Shown here piece after piece: positions 41,734 to 53,748 of a stretch of 64,000 nt of DNA. Location of the stretch: positions 2,443,501 to 2,507,500 of the forward strand of contig AP031355.1 in assembly GCA_037833965.1 (NCBI GenBank). Direction: 5' to 3'. The position numbers and the translations under genes were made by a program. The notes under the pieces were generated by a model that saw nothing but the letters and a program-made list of their open reading frames with translations, made no database searches and was not told the origin of the DNA. The DNA comes from Marchantia polymorpha subsp. ruderalis (taxonomy: Eukaryota; Streptophyta; Marchantiopsida; Marchantiales; Marchantiaceae). The stretch's first letter is position 1. The number at the start of each line of letters is the position of its first letter.

Positions 41734-42686
41734 GGTTCTTTCCCAAACTCAGAAGTATAGATCAGGAACCCATTTCCTTTGCGTGTTTGTGTCCTTGAGT
41801 TCTGTCACCACGCAGGAGGAGTTACAACTTAGCGTTCCGCATTTTGTAGCTGAAGGCCTTCGGCCGAATGTTCAGAGCTAGTACCTTGGTTAGAGACTTG
41901 AGTAGTTCGGATCTGCACCTGCGGGTGACTGCCGATGCTCAGAGCCAGTGACTAGTTAGATACTTGAACAGTTTCGCCCCTACACCTTCGAGTGTTTCTT
42001 TCTGATTGTACTTCCTTGGGATTTTTCCCCTGAATGCCAAAGTGAAGTTTTGCTACTTCGTGTAAGCCTTGGTTGTAAATTCAGGTTACGCTGCAGCAGG
42101 TGCCTTGAGGGTAACCCCTGTAGTATTTCTGGGAATGACAAGTGCCTGAGAATTCAAACTCTTCAATAGACTGTTGTTGTGTTACTGGAATGTTTCACCG
42201 TGAGTCCTTCAGTGCGGACCTGTGTTCTCTGCGCGTTTTGTGAGTTGAGAGTGTTGTTCACCGCGTAGGAGTGACTTCGATCCGAAGTAGGCAGTCCAAA
42301 CCGGGTTTCCTACACTAGCAGCAAGCTAGTGGAAGTGTTGTAAAAGCCGGAGTTGGAAGTCACTGCCCGCAGCTTTGCCGAGTGTGCTCGCGAGAGACTT
42401 TCCCCCTGAAATCTTGAAGTAGAGGTCCTAACGGATCTCTGGGTTGTGTTCTGTAGTTTTAGGTGTGTGTGTGTGTGTGTGTGTGTGTTACGCTGCACTG
42501 TGCGACCTCCGAGTGCGCTCCGAGTGGACACTTGCAGTATTTCTGGGAGTGACAGTTGCCTGAGAATTCAAACTCCTCAATAGTCTGTTAAAACGTGACA
42601 CTTTGTACCCTGTGTGTTCCTCTGTCCCTGTGGGTTCGACCTTTCTACCACTATATTGCAGTTTTAGCCTTTAGTGGGTTATTACA

Positions 42687-42691
42687 AGGTG
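42687..42691 (+). repeat. Target site duplication AGGTG, right copy
   Basis: It matches 26117-26121 exactly. Confidence 0.95.
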
Positions 42692-43271
42692 TATCTGTCA
42701 AGTCATGAATCCAATAGTAGTGGAATGATGATGGATGTTGAGAAATATTTTTTTCCATATTGGAAAGATTACTATAATAAAAATAATCATTTTATGTATC
42801 TTCACGGTTGGTGATTTATTCTAAAATAAAATTATCTCTTTATCTCCACTTTTATACAGGATGATTTTATTTTATATTATATCTGATAGTATTTTATGTA
42901 TAGCTTTGAGGACATGTTGACTAAGAATTCCTATGAAGAGCAAAAAAATTGCATCATTGTTGACTCAGAAGGTATCCAAAACATTATTTGACAAGAATCT
43001 TAAAATTTTTTTCCGTCATTCTAATATTGAAACAACAAAGATGAGTATCATCAAAAAATTGATAATTATATGCATAGCCACATACTTGAAAACTTTGACT
43101 ACTATGTTTCACTTGCCATACATCCAATATAATGAAGAACCATCAAATTTTAACCTTGTCAAATGAAAAATTAATTTTACATTACATACAACAAAAACAG
43201 GATACTCTTGAATCACACAACTGCATGGCATATCAAACCCCATGTAAGTTTTTCTGACATATTCAAGTTAT
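42692..43271. other. AT-rich 3' flank of the lectin gene
   Basis: No kinase motif is present on the minus strand, and none is seen on the far side of the insertion (24916-26116). A 77-codon plus-strand frame at 42933 is AT-rich, has no recognisable features and is likely chance. Confidence 0.55.
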
Positions 43272-44348
43272 TCAAAAGTCATATTCAAGAGTTCTTCTGA
43301 CACCCAAGTCCATCCCATCCACACTGAGCGCTGGCATATCCCCACCTTCAGGACGATTCAATTTCTTCTGTCGAAGGACCAGTTCAACGATAGCCAGGAT
43401 TGAGATTAACAGCACGACACCCAGTGAGACTCCAGCGATCAAAGCAACCGGTACTTTGCCTCCGCCACCTGGTTCCGGAGATGATGCTGGAAGAATGGGA
43501 GGCGATACTTGAATTATGGATTCAGGGTCAGAAACATATGAAAAATTCCAGTCATGGACTGTGTAGAAATTGAAACATACACAGATTCCGTTGGCTGCTG
43601 AAAACCCGACGTACACTAGCTCGTCTGGATGGAAGACGTCGAACAGATTTAGTGCGTAGACAATAAAAGGTAGAGACGGCTTAGCTTTGTCACGGCTGAT
43701 TCTCACCTCCAGGTTTTGAGCCGAGGAGTTGTAATCTATCCACGAGTATATGCTATAACTTCCAGCAAGATCTATACTGACATCCCAGGCGCTTCTTGCT
43801 AATGTTGAATTGACATCTTGTACGTCCACTCCCACATGATTGTTGTTTTCGTCCCCGACATCCGAATTTTCATGAGTGTCAAACTCGATTGCCAGTGTCC
43901 TGGCGATCTGATGTCCGCGTGTATCGAAGACTCCCAAAGAACTTCCATAAAAGCCTTGAAGACCTTCACTGAGCATCACAAATGCCATCCCGTCGCCCCG
44001 ATAATTTGGATAAGAAGGTTCGATGGTGAAGCGGAAAGAAGTGCTGAAGGAGATCGACGTTCGGGTCGGATCGCTCTCACTCTTTTGCAGCGGGATTTGA
44101 GTTGTAGACAGTGCCATCCCGGCTGAGGGAGAGTAATATACATGAGTCATGTTGGGCCTATAGATTGGAGTGAGCATCAGACCTGCGGGACTCGCACTTG
44201 CGTTTCCAAAACACCATAAATTTCCCTGGTCTGTGCACTGGAAAGACGTTCCGCTCGCTCCCAGTGTGAAGTTTGCTACCACATGCTTGACAAGAGCCCT
44301 CAAGATAATGATCGATAACACACTTTGAAGGCGAACTGGTCTGATCAT
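43272..44348 (-). CDS. L-type (legume-type) lectin receptor-like protein lacking a kinase
   Basis: The frame is open from 44447, but the Met at 44348 is preferred because a signal peptide follows (MIRPVRLQSVLSIIILRALV). That gives about 358 residues. The legume-lectin domain spans about residues 26-270 of this start: SISFSTSFRFTIEP, GDGMAFVMLSEG, LAIEFDTHEN with the NNHVGVDV metal-site region, and LVYVGFSAANG. A Pro/Gly-rich stalk, a transmembrane helix (VALIAGVSLGVVLLISILAI) and a short basic cytoplasmic tail (VLRQKKLNRPEG) follow. L-type lectin receptor kinases would continue with a kinase domain of ~300 residues. Here the frame stops after GVRRTLEYDF, where the kinase should begin. It may be a truncated gene, a lectin receptor-like protein, or a gene whose kinase exon is lost. 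The 16.6-kb element lies 580 bp downstream. It would sit in the plasma membrane with the lectin outside. Confidence 0.85.
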   Translation of the reverse strand: MIRPVRLQSVLSIIILRALVKHVVANFTLGASGTSFQCTDQGNLWCFGNASASPAGLMLTPIYRPNMTHVYYSPSAGMALSTTQIPLQKSESDPTRTSISFSTSFRFTIEPSYPNYRGDGMAFVMLSEGLQGFYGSSLGVFDTRGHQIARTLAIEFDTHENSDVGDENNNHVGVDVQDVNSTLARSAWDVSIDLAGSYSIYSWIDYNSSAQNLEVRISRDKAKPSLPFIVYALNLFDVFHPDELVYVGFSAANGICVCFNFYTVHDWNFSYVSDPESIIQVSPPILPASSPEPGGGGKVPVALIAGVSLGVVLLISILAIVELVLRQKKLNRPEGGDMPALSVDGMDLGVRRTLEYDF

Positions 44349-44804
44349 TCTGACCTTGATCATCAAAAACTTTTCACGCCTCAGGGACGAGATGTGAATA
44401 TGCCTATTCCCAGTCAAGCTCTCAGATGAAAGTTTGAGCTTGCGCATGTCTGACTATACGTTTAGTGATCTTCTGGCTTTTCCGGTTGTCATACTAGTCG
44501 TTAAATGTTTTTCTCCATTAAATTCAAAATATATTATACTAATTTTTTGACATGTGGGGTTGTCACATGATAGACATAGTCACCTTTCAAAGTGCATAAT
44601 GATTCAGTTTCGAAGGTTATACGGGCCATGGTTTACCTGCCGTGTGCTAGATTTCATCTATGACTTTCTGGTTAGAGTCTGAGTTACAGTGAAGGTAGCA
44701 ATAAAATATGCAATGGAATCCAGCCTCGTTAGGAAACATGCGGCCATCGAGATTCCCTCTATGAGGTGTTGGGGAATGAGTCACATCAATACGACATCTA
44801 ATCA
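44349..44804. other. 5' flank of the lectin gene
   Basis: This is the probable promoter side of the minus-strand lectin gene. No TATA box or other site could be assigned with confidence. Confidence 0.4.
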
Positions 44805-44970
44805 GAGTCAAATCGCGTGCACGCATGAGTCTCTTGACCATCTTGCGAGGCACTTCCGAGTTGATCATCAAGGAAACGACCTGATAGGAGTCAAAGCGCA
44901 GTGCACGCATGCCACACTTGACCACCTTGCGACGCACATCCGAGTTGATCATCAAGACAACGATCTGATA
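44805..44970. repeat. 83-bp tandem repeat, two copies
   Basis: Units 44805-44887 and 44888-44970 share GAGTCAAA.CGC, GTGCACGCATG, TTGACCA.CTTGCGA and CGAGTTGATCATCAAG. The period is not a multiple of three, so it is unlikely to be a protein repeat, although short minus-strand frames cross it. Confidence 0.8.
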
Positions 44971-47302
44971 AAGATTTCTGAGAGTTCTTCATCCCACGGG
45001 TTGACCTTTTGAATGATCCGCATCTCATGACCAAAGTACAAGCGTTGATTCCATATAATGTCGAACATGTCGAGGGGTCGAGAATAGACGAGAGGTCTGT
45101 TTCATTAGCTGGCCGTTCTCTGTAGCCCGTCTCCTTCCACCATGAGACCGTCCATTGGTCAGTTGTAGTGTTCTGCAAGGTTCTGAGTCATGTAGCAAAG
45201 TGATTTAAAACTTGAAAAATCTGGAGCCTTGAACTCGCACGCAGATTTCATTGTCAGTCAATGTCGAAGCTGAACTTCCAGAATCACACGCACTCAATGT
45301 GGGGTCAAAATCGGGACATTGGAATAAACAGTGGAAGAATGGATAGTGAAGAATTAGAAAAGTGTTTATTTGACTTCTTCTATTCTTGAGGGGAAGAGAA
45401 GAGTAGAGAAACTATCAGCTCCTCAAGTCTCGATTTCCACACAAGTCTCGAGCAATTCAAGAACTGGAAAACTTGTCACTTGTCACGCACCCCAATGACG
45501 CTGTGACTCACAAGGCACGCTGACACCTGTCAACACTTGCAGAATGCACCCCACGCCAGTTCACAACCAAGAGACATAGACATCACACTAGCACCAACTC
45601 TCAAAGAGCCAGGCGCTTATAGTGCAACATGAGCATAACGTGAGATAGATATATAAATTCAGGTTTTTTGCAGCCCATTGAAATTGAATTGATCGTCTTC
45701 TGTACACCGTCATCTAAAATTTAGATTCTGCCATGCAATAGCGTTATACGAGGTGTAGATAAATAATGTATGCATAATCAACATCACAGATCCATGCCTT
45801 TGTGCGCTGGAAATGTTATATATCTTCAGACATGAGAAAAGTGTGACATATTTTGTTTTGATATGACTAAGAGGGTTTCAAAAGAAGAACAATTTATTCG
45901 TGTTATGTAAGCTTATTAAGTACATGGTCAAATTTTGATCACCATGAAGTGTCATGTAATGACATAAATGATGGATGTGTATGTTTGTCAAGTTCATATA
46001 ACTGCATACGTGACAAAATTCAAACAATGACTTTTCAAAAGGTAGAATAAAGAACTACATACTACTCGATTTTATGATACTCTTCGCAAACTGATGTATT
46101 ACTGATTACCTAGCTCTACTTCAGTATAGATCCACATTAAATTGGTAGTTTTAAGTCTCACATGAAAGAGCTTACAACGATTTTTTGAAAACAGTATTTT
46201 TTGAAAACTTTTGTTTATTCATATACTAAAAATATTTTTTTTGATGCATCCAAATTTTCTTATTAAAATTTCTAGTACAAAAGATGATATACTAATTTTT
46301 TTTTTTACTGAATATTCTAAGTTAAATTATGGAGTATTTTTTTATTTTCTTCCAATCATTTGAAGTTGAAGCCATAATTTAATCTTTCGATTTTTCAATC
46401 ATAAATTTTTCATAATAACGGATGAAAAATGACGATGACCAAGATTCAATTTTTACAGTTAGAATTGCAAAGTTGAACTTATAGTCACAATCTTAATACA
46501 ATGGCTAAAAATCTCTATACAAGCAAGTTTCTAACAAATTGTCTTTGAAATCAAGTTTTAATAATATTCAATGTTATAGTGTAACTCTGCATTAACTGAA
46601 CCTACGGTTTTATATTTAAATCAAATTTATATACAAGGTTGTACCTAATGTCAAAAATGTTATAATTAAAGGTTAAAAATTGACATGAGAATTGTGATCA
46701 TATGAGCTTGAAAAGAAATATTTTTTAAAAATTAAGAATAAAATTGTTAAAAATACACAAAGTTTCACATGCAATTTATTGTTCAAATGTTGAGAACTAC
46801 AAACATTTCACAATAGAGTATAGATCACGTTATAGAATTAAATATGAAGATTGGAATATGATATTTCATTCAAGACATTTTGAAAGTAAATCTACAATAA
46901 GAGATTTGAACGTTTATAGACTATGGCAGTAACAATGATGAATGAAATGAAATGAAAGTTCATTTAAAAATTAAACCACTAGATTTTAAGAAAAAAATTT
47001 CACTCCAAGACAAAACACAACTAATGAAATGAAAAATATCTAGAATGTTTTCCTTGTACAAGAATCACAAGAATAACACATTGAGAATCACAAATGCAAA
47101 TTACATATCAATGAACGTGGTTCAACTCCACATGAAACTACGTCCACCGGCTGAAATTAAAGCTTCACTAAAGCGAGAATGTTACATCAGTACTTCATAG
47201 CTCAACTTCTAAATTATCTATTCTCGCACATGTACATATGAGATTAAACTGAAACATGCTCATCCTAGGATTAAGTATCTCAAACCCTAACTAGAGTCCA
47301 AG
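44971..47302. other. Intergenic DNA, mostly AT-rich, no gene recognised
   Basis: 45000-45650 is of balanced composition without a convincing frame. 45650-47302 is AT-rich with long T and A runs (for example near 46230 and 46290). A 62-codon frame at 46744 has no recognisable features. No RNA gene was identified. Confidence 0.6.
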
Positions 47303-48292
47303 TGTAATAACCCATCAAAGGCTAAAACTGCAGTATAGCAGCAAAAAGGTCGAACCCACAGGGACAGAGGCAACACACAGAGTACAAAGTGTCACGTTTT
47401 AATAGACTATTGAGGAGTTTGAATTCTCAGGCTACTGTCACTCCCAGAAATAGTGCAATTGCTCAACTCGGAGGTCACTCGGAGGTCGCACAGTGCAGCG
47501 TAGTTCACCCCAACACACACCTGAAACTGGAAAAGCACAACTCAGAGGTAGATTAGGACCTCTACTTAAGTTAAGGGGGAAAAGTTTCCCAAGAGTACAC
47601 TTAGAGGATCTGCAGGTAGTGACCCCAACTCCGAATTTACAACTCTGTCACTAGTCACTGCTAGTGCAGAGCATCCAGGTTGGACTTCCTACTTCGAATG
47701 CGGTACCTTCGTCAAACCGAAGTCACTCTCACGCGGTGAACAACACACTCAACTCACAAAACGCGCAGAGAATACAGGATCCAAACTGAGAAACTCAATT
47801 GAGAAAAGATCTAGTGTCACCACTTATCATTCTATTGACGAGTTTGAATTCTCAGGCACTAGTCATTCCCAGAAATACTACGGGGGCTACCTCCGAAGGC
47901 GCCTCGCGCAGCGTAACACACACAACCTGAATTTACAACCAATGCTTACTCCGAAGTTAACAAAACTTCACTTTGGCATTGAGGGGGAAAAATCTTGAAG
48001 GAATACAAACAGGGAAAATCGTCCGAAGGTGTAAGTCCGAATTGGAAGATCCTGACTAGACTATCTGCTAGCTCAGAACATTCGACCGAAGGCCTTCAAC
48101 TACAAAATGCGGTAACTTCGACAAGCTGTAGCCTCTCTTGCGCGGTGACAGAACAAAGGAGACAAATGCGCAGAGAAAACGAGTCCCTCAACTGAACTTC
48201 CCAAACTAGAAAATCCCCCAAGGCCAACGCCTTGAGCTACTTTATAAACTCTAAAATCCTAACTACCAAACACTCTACTCTACGTTTCATCT
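47303..48292 (-). repeat. LTR terminal fragment of family G (older subtype), inverted
   Basis: The reverse complement ends GGGTTATTACA at 47303 and covers the last ~990 bp of the LTR, up to just after the TATA region. At 48293 a plus-strand LTR begins, so the rest of this copy may have been split off by that insertion. Confidence 0.8.
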
Positions 48293-49818
48293 TGTGGTAA
48301 CCCACTTTTTGTTTTTGTGCGGAATTTAAAACAATTTTGGAAAACAGTACCGCAGCGGCCGTGTAAATGGTGATCGGTACATTTAAATAGAGTGAAGATG
48401 GATAATCGCGAGTCTCGTGTGATCTCGTAGTATCCAGAAGTTGGGCGCAATGTCCGGAACAGGCGCACCAACCTGAACGATCAATTCTGAAGGAGTTCTC
48501 CTTCGGCGCAAGGCGCATAATCCGCCTTCGGCGATACGCCTTCGGCGCTAGGGAAATCCCTCAGAGCTTATTCAATTCACAACGCCTTGACTTTTTTAGG
48601 GTTTCGTTGAAAAGAACTTGACACGCTTGTTCTAACGAGTCCAAGAACGCCTGGAACGGATGAGGACTCAGGGAGTTGTGACTATTGGAAGATACGAAGA
48701 CGTCCGCCTTCGGCGGAAGGAGTTCGCCTTCGGCGGTAAGTCCGCTGGAAAATCCGCCTTCGGCAGAAGGAGTTCACCTTTGGCGTAGGCAGTTTGCCTT
48801 CGGCGGAATATCCGCCTTCGGCCCTAGAAGTTTGCCTTTGGGGGTGAAGTTCTTTGTACGGCGCCTTCGGCGCCAACGCATCAAGATTAGGTAAATGACT
48901 TCGGAGGTAGCAACTCCGTACGGTCCGCCTTCGGCTCAATGCCTTCGGCGGGATGGACCGGTGCGCCTTTGGCGCGACAGAGCTCCAGCGGCGAGAGCGC
49001 CTTCGGAGGGACAAGAGGGATCAACAGACAAGACAAGATCCATTGACCACGGCCAACGCCTTCGGCACAGCCGCCTTCGGCGTTGCGCCTTCGGCGATGC
49101 ACCTACGCCGACGGACATCTTTAGAGAGTTCGCCTTCGGCGCTGGGAGTCAACGCCTTTGGCGGTGCGGGATGGATACAAGTAGCGAGTTGGCCAAGGGC
49201 GAAAGCCTTCGCCGCCGCGCCTTCGGCGGAACGCCTTCGGCGCTGCGCGACCATGACCGCGGTGAAGTACGATGGCGGAACTCAAATTGAAATCTCGAGC
49301 ATGTGAGTGCGCGCGACGGCGGAGCGTGAAGCCGCACGTGCAAGAGGAGGGCTGTTACGCCTCCAAGCTGGCGCAGCCATCAAGTGAGTCGACACTCACG
49401 ACCAAGTGTCGACAATGACAACCTACGAGCCAAGGGCGGACACTTCATTCTTGAATTTGCGATTCCAATTTCTTGTGCGAGCTGCGCGTGTCCATCTTCT
49501 GCACCGACCTTTGAGAAATTTGCGACACCGACGCGTAGAGACTCGCAAGGTGACAGAGAGAGAATTGAGTGCGCAACAATCGGAATTGAGAGAGATAAGA
49601 GTTTGCAGGAGAATCGTAGTCGCGGGCAAGAAGCTTGAGTATAGCGGAGGAGAGTTTACGAAATCCAATTCCAAGAACGCGATGTCGAAGCCCACTCAGC
49701 TGCGGATGATTCCGCTGAAGATCCCGCAGATTTGGTTGCGCGCTTTCCAGGACCGGCTGTTTGCGGTGAAGCTCGATTTCCTCCTGTGGGGATGGAATTA
49801 CGTGTGCCATGACATGGT
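48293..49818 (+). mobile_element. LTR fragment of family G (older subtype), start to N-terminal part of its frame
   Basis: It starts TGTGGTAACCCACTTTTTG at 48293. The palindrome-rich part here uses mostly CGCCTTCGGCG units. A frame at 49406-49818 matches the N-terminal part of the LTR protein (LRMIPLKIPQIWLRAFQDRL, FLLWGWNYVC) and is then interrupted by the next LTR at 49819. It is a broken fossil. Confidence 0.85.
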
Positions 49819-52800
49819 TGTGGTAACCCACTTTTTGTTTTTTGTCGGAACTAAAACATTTTTGAATAGAAAGTATCGAGGCAGCAGCTGTAAATAGTAA
49901 TCGGTATGCGAAACCAGAGTAAAAAGAGGATCGAGGACAGTCAAGGGGTTTTGGGCTTAGGCCACAGTGGGACGCTTGGGACAGAACGGGCGGTTCATGC
50001 TGCAGGATCCACTTCGAGCACCTTCGGCGGTAGATCACTCATAACTTTCTCAATTCGTAACGTCTTGAGTTGCTTCGGGTCTTGTTGGAAAGAGCTTGCG
50101 ACGCTCGTTCTAACGAGCCCAAGAACTTGTGAAACGGATGAGAGGTCACTGAGTTATGAGTGTCGGAAGTTACTGATGATGGGCCTTCGGCCTGTGCACG
50201 GACGCGAACGGCCTGCGGAGCGGACGCGGACGGCCAGCGCAACGCCGCGGACAGCCTGTGCACGGACGCGGACGGCTTGTGGATAGGCAAACGCCTTCAG
50301 CGGAAGAGTAAAAACCGTCATTACTTTCTCAATTCTTAACGGTTTGACTTAGTTAGGGTCTTGTTGGAAAGAGCTCGCGACGCTCGTTCTAACGAGACCA
50401 AGAACTCTTGGAACGGATAAGGCGTCACTGAGTTATGAGCGTCGAAAGCGGCTGTCATGGTTAGGAGAGAGGCTTTTCGGGGTTAACATATAGAGGAGCT
50501 TTCGGCGTTAACAGTTAGAGGGGCCTTCGGCCTAAGGCGCCATGCGAGTAGGCAGCTGGCGTGTAGGACGCGTGGGACCTACAGTCCTCGGATTTTGGAG
50601 AAGGAATTTTGGCCTAGGTTCCGAGATCTTGCGGGGCCCATATCTTTGCAATGGACGGTCGGATGGATCTGAAATTTTGTGGGGCCGTTGATCTCGGCCG
50701 GCCACGCATGCCTGCAAATTTTCAGCCTCAGATCTTGGATGGAAAGGCGCTGGCGGCTCTGTAAAGTAGGCTTAGGATTAAGATTTAGGGTTAGGGTTAG
50801 ATTTAGGTTGTAAGTTAGAGGGGAAGGCAGCCGCCGACTCTTGGCAAGTGTCTTTCTTGGCAAGTGTCTTTCGTGGAGCTGGCGTTGGCCGGAGCTCCGA
50901 TTCACTGGTCGCGTATCTTGCATAAGATAACGTGACTGCATGCGTTTGAGGAGAAGGGGGGATCGATCAATCATCTCTCCCCCTTCTTGATCAACTTTTA
51001 TCGGTCGATGGGTTGTTTAACCGCGACCGAACGTGTTCAGTATCCGCTGCTGTCACTCAACAATCCCGGGAGTTATGTGAGGGATAACGAGGTGGACACC
51101 GACGCGGACGAAACTCCGGCCTCCACGCCACCAGCCCAACAAGGTGCGGAGAGGGAAACATTCGTAGCACGAGTGCCGCGGAAGCGGAGATGGAAGGGAG
51201 AACCAGAGAAGGGTCCACATCAAGACTCGATGGCTCTCAAACGGAAGCGGCCACTGGAGGAAATTTGCAGTCGGCCGAAGCAGAAAGCACGCAGGCTCGT
51301 ATTGCCTGCAAGTAGCGCGGAGACAGTGCCTGCCGCCGGAGAGAAGGAGACGCCATCCTCGGAGGAGGATGGGAACGCGCGGACGGCAGAGGGGTCAGCA
51401 GACCTCCCTACGCCGAAGGCACGGACGCCTTCGGCGGAAGCAAGACGGCCTTTGGGTCAAGAGAAACAACACGCGGCACGGATGAGTGTGCCGGCAGCAG
51501 ATAGGAGAGCCGCTCGAGCACCGTACGCGGACTCGCCTTCGGGGCTGGGGCCATTGGCTCGAGCGCCTTCGGCGCAATCGACTCCGGTGCAGCGAAGGAA
51601 GGGGAAGGAAGGGGAAGGAGCCGGCGGAAGATCCGCCTTCGGCTCAAGGGCCTTTGGGGCAAGGTCCTTCAAAAGTATGCAGACCCCCGCCAGCCTGGGT
51701 CCTACGTCGAATTAGTGCGTAGGCGGACTCGCACTAAAGTCCACACCAGCAAGTTGTTGGCCTGTCTGGATGGGGACCTTAAAGATCTGCGGGAGAAGTA
51801 TGAGTGTATGTGGGGCCACCTTAATCTCACTCGGAAGATGCACATGGCCATCGACAAGTCGAAGGACGAGAAGCTTGAAGAGGCGGCAAAGGAGTTCGCC
51901 AAGGAGAAGGCGAAGCTCGTAGAGGAGCTGGATTCTGAGCAGGCTCAGAATCGAATTTTGTCAGAGTAGCTCGTGCGACAAACACGGTTGTTGGAGAAGT
52001 GTCAGCTCGCACGTCAGGCGGATGAAGAATTAATCCGCAAACTGCAATCCGAGTGCGGGGAATTGAGAGCGCAGCGTGCGGAGGCCGAATTGCAGTTGGT
52101 TGTAGTTGAAGACGATCGCCGGCGGGAGGCAGATCGCACGAAGGAAGAGTTGGCGAGGCGAGTCGGCCACTGTCTTAGAGGTTACACCCACTGGGAAGTG
52201 GCGGCGCAGGAGAAACTCAGACTGCGCGAGTTAGAGCTTCGTGCGGCGGGTTTGGTGTCAGGTGACAGTCGGAGATGGCGGCGAGTGGCGAAGAAGTTAG
52301 ATTCGTTTCTGTCAAAGTTGCGGGACGCAATGGCCACCCTCGAGACAGAGGTTTCTACGGTGTTGCGGCGGCTAGGACTGCGCAGTTGAGCTGAAGACTG
52401 GTAGGGTAGGGAGTTAGTGCGCGGCAGTCCGTCGCGCAGGAGGCGAAGCACGGGATCTGCGGAGTGTAGCGTAGCGTAGTTCCGTGCAGGCGCGTGGTAC
52501 ATTGTAGTGTAGTGTTAGTTAGGACTTAGAGGGTATAAAGTAGTTCAAGGCGTCTTGCCTTGGGATTCTTCCAGTTCGGAAGTGCAGATCAGGAACTCAT
52601 TTTCTCTGCGTGTTTGTGTCTTTAGTTCTGTCACCACGCAAGAGGAGCTACAACTTGGCGATCCGCATTTTGTAGCTGAAGGCCTTCGGCCAAATGTTCA
52701 GAGCTAGTGTACTGGTTAGAGACTTGAGTAGTTCGGATCTACACCTGCGGGTGATTGCCGATGCTCAGAGCTAGTAACTAGTTAGATACTTGAACAGTTC

Positions 52801-53510
52801 CCCCTTACACTTTCGAATGATTGTTCCTGATTGTACTCCTTCGTGATTTTTCCCCTGAATGCCAAAGTGAAGTTTTGTTACTTCGAGAAAGCCTTGGTTG
52901 TAATTCAGGTTACGCTGCACCAGGGCCTTCGGGGCAACCCCTGTAGTATTTATGGGAATGACAAGTGCCTAAGAATTCAAACTCTTCAATAGACTGCTAT
53001 GATGTGCTACTGGATCGTTTCTCAGTTGAGTCTCTCAGTTCGGACTTGTGTTCTCTGCGTGTTTTGTGAGTTGAGTGTGTTGTTCACCGCGTGTGAGTGA
53101 CTTCGATCCGAAGTAGGAAGTCCATTCTAGGTTCCCTGTGCTAGCAAAAACTAGTGGAAGGGTTGTAAAAGCCGGAGTTGGGAGTCACTACCCGCAGATT
53201 CGCTGAGTGTACTCGCGAGAGACTTTCCCCCTGAAATCTTAAGTGGAGGTCCTAACCGACCTCTGAGTTATGTTTCTATAGTTTCAGGTGTGTGTGTGTG
53301 TGTTGAGTGAACTACGCTGCACTGTGCGACCTCCGAGTGAGCTCCGAGTGAACACTTGCAGTATTTCTGGGAGTGACAGTCGCCTTAGAATTCAAACTCT
53401 TCAATAGTCTGTTAAATGTGACACTTTGTACTCTGTGTGTTGCCTCTGTCCCTGTGGGTTTGACCTTTCTACCACTATATTGCAGTGTTAGCCTTTGGTG
53501 GGTTATTACA
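49819..53510 (+). mobile_element. 5' LTR of an older family G element, inserted in the previous LTR
   Basis: It starts TGTGGTAACCCAC at 49819 inside the reading frame of the LTR at 48293, and ends GGGTTATTACA at 53510, directly followed by the leader and primer-binding site of an internal region. At 3.7 kb it is shorter than the young LTRs. It includes two 121-bp modules, TATAAAGT at 52534 and the hairpin at 52546-52562. A (GT)n run is at about 53287-53301. Confidence 0.85.
50857..52492 (+). pseudogene. Partial, broken LTR-encoded protein (older subtype)
   Basis: It has pieces of the middle and C-terminal parts: IHWSRILHK, SPFLINFYRSMGCLTATE, a proline-rich part, then a coiled coil with SEQAQNRILSE and ADEELIRKLQSECGELRAQR. 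The N-terminal third is not present. It is a fossil with several breaks. Confidence 0.8.
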
Positions 53511-53533
53511 TAAGAAGCCGACAACTTCTTTTT

Positions 53534-53552
53534 TGGCGCCGCTGCCGGGGAC
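53534..53552 (+). other. Primer-binding site, tRNA-Asp type (older element)
   Basis: TGGCGCCGCTGCCGGGGAC lies 24 bp after the LTR end, identical to the site at 31537-31555. Confidence 0.9.
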
Positions 53553-53594
53553 AGTGCGTCAACACCGGAGTACGTGAGCAGCAATGCTCGGTGA

Positions 53595-53748
53595 ATGTTG
53601 ACAGGAGCAAGTGGAAGCAAACTCAGTGCGCGATCTGCCCGCAAACTCCGTCGAGATTTAGAAAAAGCCGTGAAAGAGACACGGCGTCAGAAAGAGAACC
53701 AGAAAATATCAAAAACATTACCCAAGTCTAGTTCGGCTCGCACCACTG
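53595..53748 (+). pseudogene. gag: Start of gag, cut by another LTR
   Basis: MLTGASGSKLSARSARKLRR matches the gag start at 31601 (MSTGAGGSNLSARAVRKFRR). At 53749 a family G LTR begins. The rest of this element is presumably beyond the right edge of the window. Confidence 0.85.

Larger units (their letters stand above)
26122..42686 (+). mobile_element. Whole-looking Ty3/gypsy element of family G with giant coding LTRs
   Basis: The element is 16,565 bp. It has a 5' LTR (26122-31514), tRNA-Asp type primer-binding site, gag-protease, pol, polypurine tract, 3' LTR (37311-42686), and AGGTG duplicated on both sides. The LTRs differ by only about seven substitutions seen by eye, one 15-bp repeat unit and a (GT)n length change over 5.4 kb, about 0.1-0.2 percent. 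The insertion is therefore very recent. No break was seen in its long frames. The domain order PR-RT-RH-IN and the tRNA-Asp primer site point to the non-chromovirus (Athila/Tat-like) side of Ty3/gypsy, which is an inference. Each LTR contains a frame of about 1,050 codons, which is highly unusual. Confidence 0.95.
37311..42686 (+). repeat. 3' LTR (5,376 bp)
   Basis: It is nearly identical to the 5' LTR. It is 17 bp shorter, explained by one 15-bp palindrome unit and one GT repeat. It ends TTATTACA at 42686, followed by AGGTG. Through this LTR the genomic RNA would carry the U3 frame downstream of pol. Confidence 0.95.

Noticed and set aside
44891-45178. Minus-strand frames near the 83-bp repeat as a lost kinase part of the lectin receptor
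   Set aside because: No kinase motif (glycine loop, VAIK, HRD, DFG) is visible, and the place is upstream of the lectin start, not downstream.
46744-46932. 62-codon frame in AT-rich DNA
   Set aside because: It is low in complexity and isolated, with no feature beyond an open frame.
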